Part shown: one piece after another, positions 26,359-34,671 of the stretch | How positions within the stretch are numbered: the stretch's first letter is position 1 | How the letters are laid out: the number at the start of each line of letters is the position of its first letter | Assembly: GCF_003932715.1 (NCBI RefSeq) | Contig: NZ_CP020700.1 | Span: forward strand, 7,834,501 to 7,898,500 | Direction of reading: 5' to 3' | DNA from: Streptomyces tsukubensis | GTDB lineage: Bacteria > Actinomycetota > Actinomycetes > Streptomycetales > Streptomycetaceae | DNA: 64,000 bases | Position numbers and translations under genes: made by a program | Notes under the pieces: model-generated | Database searches by the model: none | The model's input: only the letters and a program-made list of their open reading frames with translations | What the model was told of the DNA's origin: nothing

Positions 26359-27135
26359 ATGGGCACTGAGTGGCGTGAGCGGTCCGTGGTCGTCACGGGC
26401 GCGACCCGTGGGATCGGACGGGGTATCGCGGAGTTGTTCGCCTCCCGGGGGGCGGCCGTGGCCGTCACCGGCCGGGACGCGGCGACCGCCGGGAAGGCCG
26501 CCGACGAGCTGGCCGCCGCCACGGGCGGCCGGGTCATCGGGCTGGGGCTCGACCTGCGGGATCCGGACGCCGCCGAGGCGTTGGCCGAGGAGGTCGAGCG
26601 GCGCCACGGGCATGTGGACGTCGTCTGCGCGAACGCCGGGGTCTTCCCGGAGAAGCCGCTGCGGGAGATGACGGCCGCCGATATCGACGAGGTCCTCGCC
26701 GTGAATCTGCGCGGGTCGATCCTGGTGACGAAGGCGTTCCTGCCCGCCATGGAGCGCGCCGGGCACGGCAGGGTCGTCCTGACGTCCTCCATCACCGGCC
26801 CCGTCACCGGCTACAAAGGCTGGTCCCACTACGGGGCGAGCAAAGCCGGTCAGCTCGGCTTCCTGCGGAGCGCGGCACTGGAGCTCGCCCCGGCCGGGAT
26901 CACCGTCAACGCCGTCCTGCCCGGCAATGTACGCACCGAGGGCCTGGCCGAGCTGGGCGATGACTATCTGCGGCGGATGACCGCGTCGATTCCCGCCGGC
27001 CGGCTCGGCGAGACCGCCGACATCGCGCATGCGGTGCTGTTCCTCGCCTCCGACGAGGCGTCGTTCATCACCGGCCAGACCCTCACCGTCGACGGGGGCC
27101 AGACGCTTCCCGAATCCCTCGACGCCCTCGCCTGA
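26359..27135 (+). CDS. Short-chain dehydrogenase/reductase, FabG-like
   Basis: 258 residues, classical SDR. Cofactor motif VVTGATRGIGRGIAE (TGxxxGIG) at about 9-23, NAG in CANAGV near 92, catalytic Ser in LTSSITGP near 140, YxxxK in HYGASKAGQ near 157, and the C-terminal ITGQTLTVDGG typical of 3-oxoacyl-ACP reductase-like enzymes. All catalytic residues are present. It is preceded by a 190-base gap without a clear partner and faces the serine hydrolase gene tail to tail. Substrate is unknown; FabG-type sequences are often assigned too specifically. Confidence 0.93.
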   Translation: MGTEWRERSVVVTGATRGIGRGIAELFASRGAAVAVTGRDAATAGKAADELAAATGGRVIGLGLDLRDPDAAEALAEEVERRHGHVDVVCANAGVFPEKPLREMTAADIDEVLAVNLRGSILVTKAFLPAMERAGHGRVVLTSSITGPVTGYKGWSHYGASKAGQLGFLRSAALELAPAGITVNAVLPGNVRTEGLAELGDDYLRRMTASIPAGRLGETADIAHAVLFLASDEASFITGQTLTVDGGQTLPESLDALA

Positions 27136-27216
27136 ACGACCGAGGGACACCGGCGGGCCCGGGCCGGATACGCTCACCGCGGCCCGGCCCGGCCGCCTGC
27201 TGGACGCCCGGTCGGC

Positions 27217-29031
27217 TCAGTCCTCCGAAGGCGTCCAGCCGTTCGCTTCGATCCGGGCGGCATCCGCCGACCGCGCCTCGTCGAAGACCGTCCGGTGTCC
27301 GTCCTCGACCCGTATCCCGTCCACGTACACGCCCCGCCCCACGTACCGCAGGTCGGTGGTGTACCGCCAGCGCAGCCGCAGGCCGCCGGTGCCGCTCCAG
27401 GGGGACAGGTCGGCCGTCATCCGGTGCCAGCACCGGCCGGAGAAACCGGTCGCCGTGCCCGCCGGGTGTTCCCGGTCCGGGGCCCCGGCACGGGCCGTGC
27501 GGAACGGAACGGGCGCCCAGGTGGTGCCGCCGTCCGGGGAGGCCTCCAGGAAGAGTGTGTCCGCCGACGGCTCGGTGTCCCACCACAGGGAGCAGCGCAG
27601 CCGCGAGGCGCTCGTGGTGAGGGCGGGCAGCGCGAGGGTGGCGGTGGTGCCGGAGGCCATACCGGAGAACCAGGCGGTACGGCCGTGGGCCGGACGGACC
27701 GGAACCGCCCGCGCCAGCCGGTCGGCCGCAGCGACCCGGGGCGCGCTGCCGGAGCGCCAGGTGCGCACCGGGTGCACGGAGTTGCCGAGGACGATCAGGA
27801 AGGAGTCCGTCGTCGGGTCCAGGACGAGGCTCGTACCGGTGAAACCGGTGTGTCCGGCGGTCCGGGGCGTGGCCATCGCGCCCATGTACCAGTGCTGGTT
27901 CAGCTCGAAGCCGAGGCCGTGCTCGTCCCCGGGGAAGGCGGTGTTGAAGTCGGTGAACATCAGCTCGACGGAGTCGGGGCGCAGGATCCGGGCCCGGCCG
28001 TAGGAGCCGCCGTTGAGGAGCGTACGGGCCAGAACGGCGAGGTCCCAGGCGCAGGAGAAGACACCCGCGTGGCCCGCGACCCCGCCGAAGGAGTACGCGT
28101 TCTCGTCGTGGACCTCGCCCCACACCATGCCCCGGTCCAGCCCCGACCACGGCGGCCGGGAGTCCTCGGTGGCCGCGATCCCCGGGCGCCAGGAGAGCGG
28201 CGGGTTGAAGCGGGTACGGCGCATCCCGAGCGGAGCGGTGATCTCGTCGTGCAGCAGGACGTCCAGCGGGCGGCCCGTGAGCTTCTCCAGGATCAGCTGG
28301 AGGGAGATCAGATTGAGGTCGGAGTAGAGGTACGCCGAACCGGGCACGGACGCCGGACGCTCGGCCCACAGCATCCGCAGCTTCCCCTCCCGGGTCGGCT
28401 CCCGGTACAGCGGGATCCACGACCGGAATCCCGAGGTGTGGGTCAGCAACTGCCGTACGGTAACGGCCTCCTTGCCCGCCGCCCCGAACTCCGGCAGATA
28501 CGCGGCCACCTTCTCGTCCAGCTCCAGTGCCTCCCGCTCGACGAGCTGCACCGCGAGAATCGACGTGAACAGCTTGGAGACCGAGGCGAGGTCGAAGACG
28601 GTGTCCTCGGTCATCGGGATCTGCTCGTGCGGCGGCAGCTCCACCGCGGTGTCGGTCTTCTCGTCGTACGCGGCGTAGCGCCGGGCCAGTCCGATCGGCC
28701 GGTGCAGCGCGACCGTGCCGCCGCGCCCGGCGAGCAGCACGGCGCCCGCGTACCAGGGGCGGGGGCGGGTGGGGGAGGGGCGGAGGTAGGACTCGGCGTC
28801 GGTGACGAGGTCGTCGAGCCGGGCGGCGATCAGCCCGGCCCGGGCGGGGCTGCCGCGCCGCAGGGTGGGCCGGGCGCGGCGGCCGTCTGCCGTGCTCGTA
28901 CCGGAGGGTGCCGGGGCCGCCCGGGCGAACGGTACGGGTGCGAGCGCCAGGGCGCCGCCCAGTGCCAGTACCCCGCCGCCCAGCCTCCGCCGGCTGATCC
29001 CGCTGCCGTCCGCCGCCGCGTCCTTCGTCAC
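27217..29031 (-). CDS. Tat-exported class C beta-lactamase-like serine hydrolase with C-terminal beta-sandwich domain
   Basis: 604 residues. N terminus has a twin-arginine signal SRRRLGGGVLALGGALALAP. The serine beta-lactamase/esterase domain (about 50-410) carries the nucleophile tetrad SVSK (in DLASVSKLF), YSDLN as the Tyr motif, and HTGFTGTS as the C-terminal KTG-equivalent. Residues about 420-590 form an extra domain with LFLEASPDGGTTWAPVPF and LRLRWRYTTDLRYVGRGVYV, like carbohydrate-binding or immune-inhibitor-type beta-sandwich modules. Likely acts on peptidoglycan-derived or ester substrates outside the cell; it need not confer beta-lactam resistance. Two GAAAG/TTTC palindromes lie 49-94 bases upstream. 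Confidence 0.88.
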   Translation of the reverse strand: MTKDAAADGSGISRRRLGGGVLALGGALALAPVPFARAAPAPSGTSTADGRRARPTLRRGSPARAGLIAARLDDLVTDAESYLRPSPTRPRPWYAGAVLLAGRGGTVALHRPIGLARRYAAYDEKTDTAVELPPHEQIPMTEDTVFDLASVSKLFTSILAVQLVEREALELDEKVAAYLPEFGAAGKEAVTVRQLLTHTSGFRSWIPLYREPTREGKLRMLWAERPASVPGSAYLYSDLNLISLQLILEKLTGRPLDVLLHDEITAPLGMRRTRFNPPLSWRPGIAATEDSRPPWSGLDRGMVWGEVHDENAYSFGGVAGHAGVFSCAWDLAVLARTLLNGGSYGRARILRPDSVELMFTDFNTAFPGDEHGLGFELNQHWYMGAMATPRTAGHTGFTGTSLVLDPTTDSFLIVLGNSVHPVRTWRSGSAPRVAAADRLARAVPVRPAHGRTAWFSGMASGTTATLALPALTTSASRLRCSLWWDTEPSADTLFLEASPDGGTTWAPVPFRTARAGAPDREHPAGTATGFSGRCWHRMTADLSPWSGTGGLRLRWRYTTDLRYVGRGVYVDGIRVEDGHRTVFDEARSADAARIEANGWTPSED

Positions 29032-29079
29032 CCGTGCGCCCCGTCTCTGCGTCTCCGCGTCGCTGAAAACCTCTGTCGC

Positions 29080-29125
29080 CGAAAGTATCTTTCGACGTGC
29101 CGAGCGGCAGTGAAACGTTCTTTCA
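29080..29125 (-). promoter_or_regulatory. Two operator-like palindromes upstream of the serine hydrolase
   Basis: CGAAAGTATCTTTCG at 29080-29094 and TGAAACGTTCTTTCA at 29111-29125 are both 15-bp imperfect palindromes of the form GAAAN(5)TTTC on the plus strand. Their centres are 31 bp apart, about three helical turns. They sit in the 191-base gap between the serine hydrolase start (29031) and the SMI1/KNR4 gene (29223). The arrangement suggests cooperative binding by a dimeric repressor not encoded in this window. Confidence 0.55.
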
Positions 29126-29222
29126 GTGAGTTACCGCTGTCAACAGGGCGGACCGTGAGACCGGGCGGTGTGGTGGTCGATCCTCCCCATGGCCGTTCCG
29201 GCCTCCGGTATATCTTGCCGCC

Positions 29223-29999
29223 ATGACAAGGGAGTTCGACCTGGCTCCGTCCCTTGCCCGGGGTGTTGCGGACCGGGCGGGCGCATGGGAGTTCATCCGG
29301 GGGTTCGCCGCGCACTGGGCCCGCCCCCTGTCGCGTGGGGACGGTCGGCCGGAGGCCGAGCTGGCCCGGGCCGAGGAGCGGCTCGGGCTCCGGCTGCCGG
29401 CCGCCCTCCGGGAGGCGTATCTGCTCCTGGGGCGGCGCCCCGATCTCACCGGAAGCGTTGACGCCCTGCTCGCTCCGGCCGAGCTCTACGTGGACGGTGC
29501 CGGTGAGGCGCTGGTTTTCCGGCGCTCGGACGAGGGGGACGCGTCCTGGGGCATACCGCTGGACCGGCTGGCCGAGAGCGATCCTCCCGTCGGCATCCGG
29601 GCCCATCTGCCGGATGACACCGCCGAGCGGTGGGAGGGCTGGCTGGAGCGGCTGTCGCTCTGTTTCGTGGAGCTGGTGCTCTCCGAGTCACTGCGCACCC
29701 CGGGCCGTCCACGTGCCTTCCTGGACCCGGACGACACGCATATCGAGCTGTTGGAGGAACATGCCGTCCGGCTGCCCTTCCCGCCCTATCCGGTCGGTCG
29801 GGAGGAGGGCGGGGGACGCTGGTTCCTGGCCGGAGATGTCCTCCTGTATGACGGCGGCGGTATGTCGCTCTACGCCCGGGGACGTTCGGCGGCGGGGCTC
29901 GAACGCGTCAGGGAACTGATCCCCGGGGAGTGGCTCGACGAGGGAGTCGGCCCCGTGGAATCCTTGGAGACCGGGCCACGGCAGGGCGGCCACGCCTGA
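29223..29999 (+). CDS. SMI1/KNR4 family protein
   Basis: 258 residues. A conserved SMI1/KNR4-like core runs from about 38 to 120, with RAEERLGLRLPAALREAYLL, GRRPDLTGSVDALLAPAELY and ALVFRRSDEGDASWGIPLD. Such proteins are often immunity proteins for polymorphic toxins, but many in Streptomyces stand alone. No toxin gene is adjacent. The start ATG at 29223 fits the small upstream gap. The gene ends 53 bases before a two-repeat CRISPR remnant. Role in this organism is unknown. Confidence 0.8.
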   Translation: MTREFDLAPSLARGVADRAGAWEFIRGFAAHWARPLSRGDGRPEAELARAEERLGLRLPAALREAYLLLGRRPDLTGSVDALLAPAELYVDGAGEALVFRRSDEGDASWGIPLDRLAESDPPVGIRAHLPDDTAERWEGWLERLSLCFVELVLSESLRTPGRPRAFLDPDDTHIELLEEHAVRLPFPPYPVGREEGGGRWFLAGDVLLYDGGGMSLYARGRSAAGLERVRELIPGEWLDEGVGPVESLETGPRQGGHA

Positions 30000-30052
30000 A
30001 GCAACTGAATGAAAGCGGCCGTGATCACGAACAAAACCGCTGGTGAAGAAGC

Positions 30053-30142
30053 CTCGTCCCCGCGCACGCGGGGATGCTCCCCCAGAGGACAAGGGGGTCG
30101 ACGCCGAGGATGCCTCGTCCCCGCACACGCGGGGATGCTCCC
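30053..30142 (+). CRISPR. Two-repeat mini CRISPR with a distinct I-E-type repeat
   Basis: Two 29-nt repeats at 30053-30081 and 30114-30142 differ at one base and share CTCGTCCCCGC, CACGCGGGGATGCTCCC. They flank one 32-nt spacer, giving the same 61-bp period as the main array. A broken third copy (CTGTCCCGCGCACAC near 30178-30192) appears after another spacer-length stretch. The repeat differs from the main-array repeat at about six positions. No cas genes are adjacent. Orientation is assigned by alignment with the main repeat. Confidence 0.85.
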
Positions 30143-30254
30143 GGCCAGGTCGGTCCTGCGATGAATTCGGCATCTGCCTGTCCCGCGCACACAGTCTGAC
30201 GCATCATCAGGGAAACATCTTCCCGTCTCCGCGCCGCTACGGCATCCTGCGCCC

Positions 30255-31376
30255 ATGGAGACGGAGCTGAGCACAGCCCTCGGCGTCGAACACGCCATCT
30301 TCGGCTTCACGCCGTTCCCCGCGGTGGCCGCCGCACTGACCCGCGCCGGCGGTTTCGGCGTCCTCGGTGCCGTCCGCTACACCGCGCCCGACGACCTCCG
30401 GCGCGATCTGGACTGGATGGAGAAGCACACCGGCGGGAAGCCGTACGGGCTGGACGTCGTGATGCCCGCGAAACCCGCCGAGGTACCCGGCGACCGGAGC
30501 CTCACCGAAGCCGATGCCGAGGCGATGATCCCCGACGGACACCGGCGCTTCGTCGACGGGATACTCGCCCGCCACGACGTTCCGGGACTGCCCGACGGCG
30601 AGGCCTCCGGCTGGCGGATCACCGGCTGGATGGAGCAGGTCGCCCGCAGACAGCTCGACGTCGCCTTCGACTATCCGATCCGGCTGCTCGCCAACGCGCT
30701 GGGCTCGCCGCCCGCCGATGTCGTGGACCGGGCGCACGAGCGGGGCGTACGGGTCGCCGCGCTCGCCGGCAGTGCCCGCCACGCCCGCCACCACGCCGAC
30801 GCCGGGATCGACGTCGTCGTCGCCCAGGGGTACGAGGCGGGCGGCCACACCGGGGAGATCGCGACCATGGTGCTCACCCCCGAGGTCGTCGACGCCGTCG
30901 CCCCGCTGCCCGTCCTGGCCGCCGGGGGCATCGGCAGCGGACGGCAGATCGCCGCCGCCCTCGCGCTCGGTGCCCAGGGGGTGTGGCTCGGGTCGCTCTG
31001 GCTCACCGCAACCGAGGCCGACCTCCACTCCCGGGCCCTCACCGCGAAGCTCCTCGCCGCCGGTTCCGGCGACACCGTCCGCTCCCGGGCGCTGACCGGC
31101 AAACCGGCCCGGCAACTGCGGACCGCGTGGACCGATGCCTGGGACGATCCGGCCGGGCCCGGGCCGCTGCCCATGCCGCTCCAGGGACTGCTGGTCGCCG
31201 AGGCCGTGTCCCGGATCCAGCGGCACGAGGTCGCCCCGCTGCTCGGCACCCCGGTCGGGCAGATCGTCGGCCGGATGACCTCCGAACGGTCCGTACGGCA
31301 ACTGGTCGACGAGCTGACCCGGGAGTTCGAGACCGCCGTGGACCGCGTCAACCGCATCGCGGGGAGGGACCGCTGA
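30255..31376 (+). CDS. Nitronate monooxygenase/2-nitropropane dioxygenase-family flavoprotein
   Basis: 373 residues, FMN-binding TIM barrel. Features include TPFPAVAAALTRAGGFGVLG near the N terminus, QGYEAGGHTGEIATMVLTPE around 192-211 (GG and HTG phosphate/FMN region), LPVLAAGGIGSGRQIAAALA and LGAQGVWLGSLWLTATEAD (GGI, GxxxGT-like). True nitronate oxidation is not proven by sequence; in mycobacteria a close family member, IpdC, acts in steroid ring breakdown. The stop overlaps the acyl-CoA synthetase ATG by one base (TGATG), so the enzymes are co-expressed, favouring a CoA-thioester or lipid pathway over detoxification. Confidence 0.85.
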   Translation: METELSTALGVEHAIFGFTPFPAVAAALTRAGGFGVLGAVRYTAPDDLRRDLDWMEKHTGGKPYGLDVVMPAKPAEVPGDRSLTEADAEAMIPDGHRRFVDGILARHDVPGLPDGEASGWRITGWMEQVARRQLDVAFDYPIRLLANALGSPPADVVDRAHERGVRVAALAGSARHARHHADAGIDVVVAQGYEAGGHTGEIATMVLTPEVVDAVAPLPVLAAGGIGSGRQIAAALALGAQGVWLGSLWLTATEADLHSRALTAKLLAAGSGDTVRSRALTGKPARQLRTAWTDAWDDPAGPGPLPMPLQGLLVAEAVSRIQRHEVAPLLGTPVGQIVGRMTSERSVRQLVDELTREFETAVDRVNRIAGRDR

Positions 31377-33064
31377 TGCCCCGTACCCCGGTCGGACCGC
31401 CCGAACCGCCGGAACCGCCCGCCGCACCGGGCCCGTTCGGCCGGAGCCCGGCCGGTGAGAGTCCGGCCGGTCGGAGCCCGGCCGGTCAGGACCCACCGGT
31501 CCGGCACCCGGAGGCCCCCGCGCCGCCCAACGGCTTCTGGGCCCAGGCCGCCGCCGACCCCGGCCGGACCGTCCTCGTCGCCCCCGACGGCGAGACCTGG
31601 ACGGCCGGACGGCTCCACTCCGCCGCCAACCGGCTCGTCCACGGACTGCGCGCCGCCGGGCTGACCCACGGCGACGCCTTCGCCACCGTCCTCCCCAACG
31701 GGGCCGAACTGCTGACCGCCCATCTCGCCGCCACCCAGGCCGGGATGTACCTCGTCCCCGTCAACCACCACCTCGTCGCCCCCGAGATCGCACACATCCT
31801 CACCGACTCCGGCGCCCGGGTCCTCATCGCCCACGAACGGTTCGCCGGACCGGTCGCCGAGGCCGCCGATCTGACGGGCCTGCCGCCTGCCGCCCGCCAC
31901 GCCGTCGGCGCGATCGACGGCTTCGGCCCGTACCCTCGGCTCCTCGAAGGGCAACCGGACACCCCACCCGCCGACCGCCGTCTCGGCTGGGTGATGAACT
32001 ACACCTCCGGAACCACCGGACGGCCCCGAGGCATCCGTCGCCCCCTGAGCGGCAGGCCCCCCGAGGAGGCCCATCTCGGCGGATTCCTCCGCTTCTTCGG
32101 CATCCGGCCCTTCGACGGACACGTCCATCTGGTCTGCTCACCGCTCTATCACACCGCCGTGCTCCAGTTCGCGGCCGCGTCCCTGCACATCGGGCACCCC
32201 CTGGTCCTGATGGACGGATGGACCCCCGAGGAGATGCTGCGGCTGATCGCGGAGCACCGCTGCACGCACACCCATATGGTGCCCACGCAGTTCCACCGGC
32301 TCCTCGCCCTGCCCGACGAGGTCAGAAGCCGGTACGACGTCTCCTCGCTGCGCCACGCCGTCCACGGCGCCGCCCCCTGCCCCGAGCAGGTCAAACGCGC
32401 GATGATCGACTGGTGGGGCCACTGCGTCGAGGAGTACTACGCCGCGAGCGAGGGCGGCGGTACGTTCGCCGGCGCCGAGGACTGGCTGAAGAAACCCGGC
32501 ACCGTCGGCAGGGCCTGGCCCATCAGCGAGATCGCGATCTTCGACGACGACGGGAACCCGCTGCCGCCCGGCACCGTCGGAACCGTCTACATGACCATGC
32601 GGACGGGTGGCTTCCGCTACCACCGGGACGACGAGAAGACCGAGAAGAACCGCATCGGGGACTGGTTCACCGTCGGCGACCTCGGACTGCTCGACGACGA
32701 CGGGTTCCTCTTCCTCCGCGACCGCAAGATCGACATGATCATCTCCGGTGGGGTCAATATCTACCCCGCGGAGATCGAAGCCGCGCTGCTCGCGCATCCG
32801 GCGGTGGCGGACGCCGCCGTCTTCGGGGTGCCGCACCCCGACCGGGGCGAGGAGGTCAAGGCCGTCGTCGAGCCCGCCGCGGACGCGGAGCCCGGCGAGG
32901 CGCTGGCAGGGGAGCTGCTCGCGCACTGCGCCGGGCTGCTGGCCTCGTACAAACGCCCCCGCAGCATCGACTTCACGGCGGCCCTGCCCCGCGACCCCAA
33001 CGGCAAGCTGTACAAGCGCAGGCTGCGGGACCCGTACTGGGAGGGGCACGAGCGGCCCCTCTGA
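31376..33064 (+). CDS. Acyl-CoA synthetase (AMP-forming)
   Basis: 562 residues. After a Pro-rich N-terminal stretch of about 40 residues, the ANL-family signature appears: phosphate-binding loop YTSGTTGRPRG near 205, YYAASEGGG near 362, GDWFTVGDLGLLDDDGFLFL (hinge region) near 430-448, RDRKIDMIISGGVNIYPAEI, and the C-terminal catalytic lysine in PRDPNGKLYKRRLRDPYW. Converts a carboxylic acid, ATP and CoA to acyl-CoA. It is translationally coupled to the nitronate-monooxygenase-like gene. FadD3-like steroid use is only a suggestion from the pairing. Confidence 0.92.
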   Translation: MPRTPVGPPEPPEPPAAPGPFGRSPAGESPAGRSPAGQDPPVRHPEAPAPPNGFWAQAAADPGRTVLVAPDGETWTAGRLHSAANRLVHGLRAAGLTHGDAFATVLPNGAELLTAHLAATQAGMYLVPVNHHLVAPEIAHILTDSGARVLIAHERFAGPVAEAADLTGLPPAARHAVGAIDGFGPYPRLLEGQPDTPPADRRLGWVMNYTSGTTGRPRGIRRPLSGRPPEEAHLGGFLRFFGIRPFDGHVHLVCSPLYHTAVLQFAAASLHIGHPLVLMDGWTPEEMLRLIAEHRCTHTHMVPTQFHRLLALPDEVRSRYDVSSLRHAVHGAAPCPEQVKRAMIDWWGHCVEEYYAASEGGGTFAGAEDWLKKPGTVGRAWPISEIAIFDDDGNPLPPGTVGTVYMTMRTGGFRYHRDDEKTEKNRIGDWFTVGDLGLLDDDGFLFLRDRKIDMIISGGVNIYPAEIEAALLAHPAVADAAVFGVPHPDRGEEVKAVVEPAADAEPGEALAGELLAHCAGLLASYKRPRSIDFTAALPRDPNGKLYKRRLRDPYWEGHERPL

Positions 33065-33162
33065 CCGGGCAGCCGCCCGGACCGGCCCGACCCCGCAAAG
33101 CCCGCGCCACTGTTGGCGCAACCCCGCGCGCGCCCCCGTCCCCGCGGTGGCAGCGTGGTCTC

Positions 33163-34263
33163 ATGAAATCGGGCACACCAGCGCTTCTGTCGCAGTGGAC
33201 CACCCTGGCGCCGGTGCTCGCGGTGATCGCCCTCGCCGCTGCCTGGGGACGGGAGCTGCCCGGATTCGTGGTGGCGCTCCTGACGATCTGCCTGTTCGCT
33301 GCCGTGCTCGCCGCGGTCCATCACGCGGAGGTCGTCGCCCACCGCCTCGGTGAACCCTTCGGGTCGATCGTGCTGGCCGTCGCGGTGACCGTCATCGAGG
33401 TCGGACTGATCGTCATGCTGATGATCGGCGGCGGCGACAAGGCCTCCACCTACGCCCGGGACACCGTCTTCGCCGCCGTCATGATCACCTGCAACGGGAT
33501 CGTCGGCATCTCCCTGCTCGTCGCCACCCTGCGCAACCGGGTCGCCTTCTTCAACGCCGAGGGCTCCGGCGGCGCCGTGGCCACCGGCTGTGCGCTGGCC
33601 ACACTGACGCTCGTGGTGCCGACCTTCACCACCGGCAAACCGGGACCCGAGTTCACCGGCGGTCAGCTCGCCTTCGCCGCGGTGGCCTCACTGCTGCTGT
33701 ACGGGCTCTTCATCGGTGTCCAGACGGTACGCCACCGCGACTACTTCCTGCCGGTACGGTCCGACGGCTCCCCGTGCGGACCCGACGAACACGCCGAGCC
33801 GCCGACCGTCCGGGAGACCCTGACCAGTCTGATCCTGCTGGTCGTGGCGCTGGTGGGGGTCGTCGGCAACGCCAAACTGATCTCGCCCTCCATCGAACGG
33901 GGCGTCGACTCGGCCGGACTGCCCACCGCCTCCGTCGGGGTCGTCATCGCCCTGATGGTGCTGCTGCCGGAGACCCTCGCGGCGGTCCGGGCCGCCCGCA
34001 GCGGCCGGATGCAGACCAGCCTCAACCTCGCCTACGGCTCCTCCATGGCCAGCATCGGACTCACCATCCCGGTCATCGCCATGGCGAGCATCTGGCTGCC
34101 CGGCCCCCTGGTCCTCGGTGAGGGGCCGACCAATATGGTGCTGCTGGCCCTGACCGCGGTGGTGAGCGCACTGACCGTGGTGCCCGGCCGGGCCACCCTC
34201 CTCCAGGGCGGCGTACATCTGGTGATCTTCGCGGCCTTCGTCTTCCTCTCCTTCAGCCCCTGA
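33163..34263 (+). CDS. chaA: Calcium/cation:proton antiporter, ChaA-like
   Basis: 366 residues, about ten to eleven membrane helices. The two internal repeats of the CaCA superfamily show acidic motifs: AVTVIEVGLIVMLMIGG in the first half and VIALMVLLPETLAAVRAARS followed by NLAYGSSMASIGLTIPVIA in the second. Length and pattern match bacterial ChaA Ca2+(Na+)/H+ antiporters. The start ATG 33163 is 98 bases after the acyl-CoA synthetase and the gene is probably a separate unit. An 11-bp tandem repeat begins 10 bases after its stop. Confidence 0.9.
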   Translation: MKSGTPALLSQWTTLAPVLAVIALAAAWGRELPGFVVALLTICLFAAVLAAVHHAEVVAHRLGEPFGSIVLAVAVTVIEVGLIVMLMIGGGDKASTYARDTVFAAVMITCNGIVGISLLVATLRNRVAFFNAEGSGGAVATGCALATLTLVVPTFTTGKPGPEFTGGQLAFAAVASLLLYGLFIGVQTVRHRDYFLPVRSDGSPCGPDEHAEPPTVRETLTSLILLVVALVGVVGNAKLISPSIERGVDSAGLPTASVGVVIALMVLLPETLAAVRAARSGRMQTSLNLAYGSSMASIGLTIPVIAMASIWLPGPLVLGEGPTNMVLLALTAVVSALTVVPGRATLLQGGVHLVIFAAFVFLSFSP

Positions 34264-34671
34264 CAGAGCCCCTGAGGAGCCGCCGAGGAGCCGCTGAGGA
34301 GCCCTTGAGGCCCGAGGCCCCCGACCGCGAGGCCCGAGCCCCCTCCAGAAGGCCGGAAGCCCATCGGCCCCGCGCCCGCCGGGTTCCTTCTCCCCACCCC
34401 CGGCCCATGACCTCGTCGAATCCCGCTGCCCGGCCCCTCCCGTACCTCCGCCCCGACCGAAAGCGGAGGCCCCGTGGAGCGCGCGTGTGCAACGCACACA
34501 CCGCAGTTGTGAACGGCGCATGAACGAGACATGACATCAGGGACTGTCCCGTTCCGCCGCCCGGATGGAAATCTCTGTCACGCCACGGAGCCCCCGGCGA
34601 ACGGCCGGCCCCCGCGGCGGACCCCCGGGCGGGCAGCCCGTACCGCACCGACGATCCGCGAAGGAGGCCAG
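34264..34671. promoter_or_regulatory. Intergenic region upstream of the lanthipeptide synthetase
   Basis: 408 bases without a convincing gene. It starts with an imperfect 11-bp tandem repeat (TGAGGAGCCGC type, 34273-34316). An inverted repeat GTGTGCAACGCACAC lies at 34485-34499, and the segment 34500-34545 is the least GC-rich part and a plausible promoter zone. A strong ribosome-binding site AAGGAGG sits at 34661-34667, 4 bases before the GTG start at 34672. By analogy with ramC/amfT the cluster regulator should bind here; the inverted repeat is a candidate site. Confidence 0.5.

Noticed and set aside
23535..26807. 1090-codon open frame on the minus strand
   Set aside because: It runs antisense through the LysR, FAD oxidoreductase and SDR genes, all with clear motifs on the plus strand, and its own translation has no recognisable domain.
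27159..27187. Possible terminator CCGGGCC...GGCCCGG between the SDR and serine hydrolase genes
   Set aside because: Only a 7-bp stem with a 15-base loop in very GC-rich sequence; not distinguishable from chance.
29223..29999. SMI1/KNR4 gene as immunity partner of a toxin
   Set aside because: No toxin-like gene, secretion marker or repeated immunity genes are next to it; kept only as a family assignment.
29688..30310. Small minus-strand frames around 30000 rich in IPACAGT/RVRGDE repeats
   Set aside because: These peptides are the translation of the two CRISPR repeats, a common false gene call, and lack a start signal.
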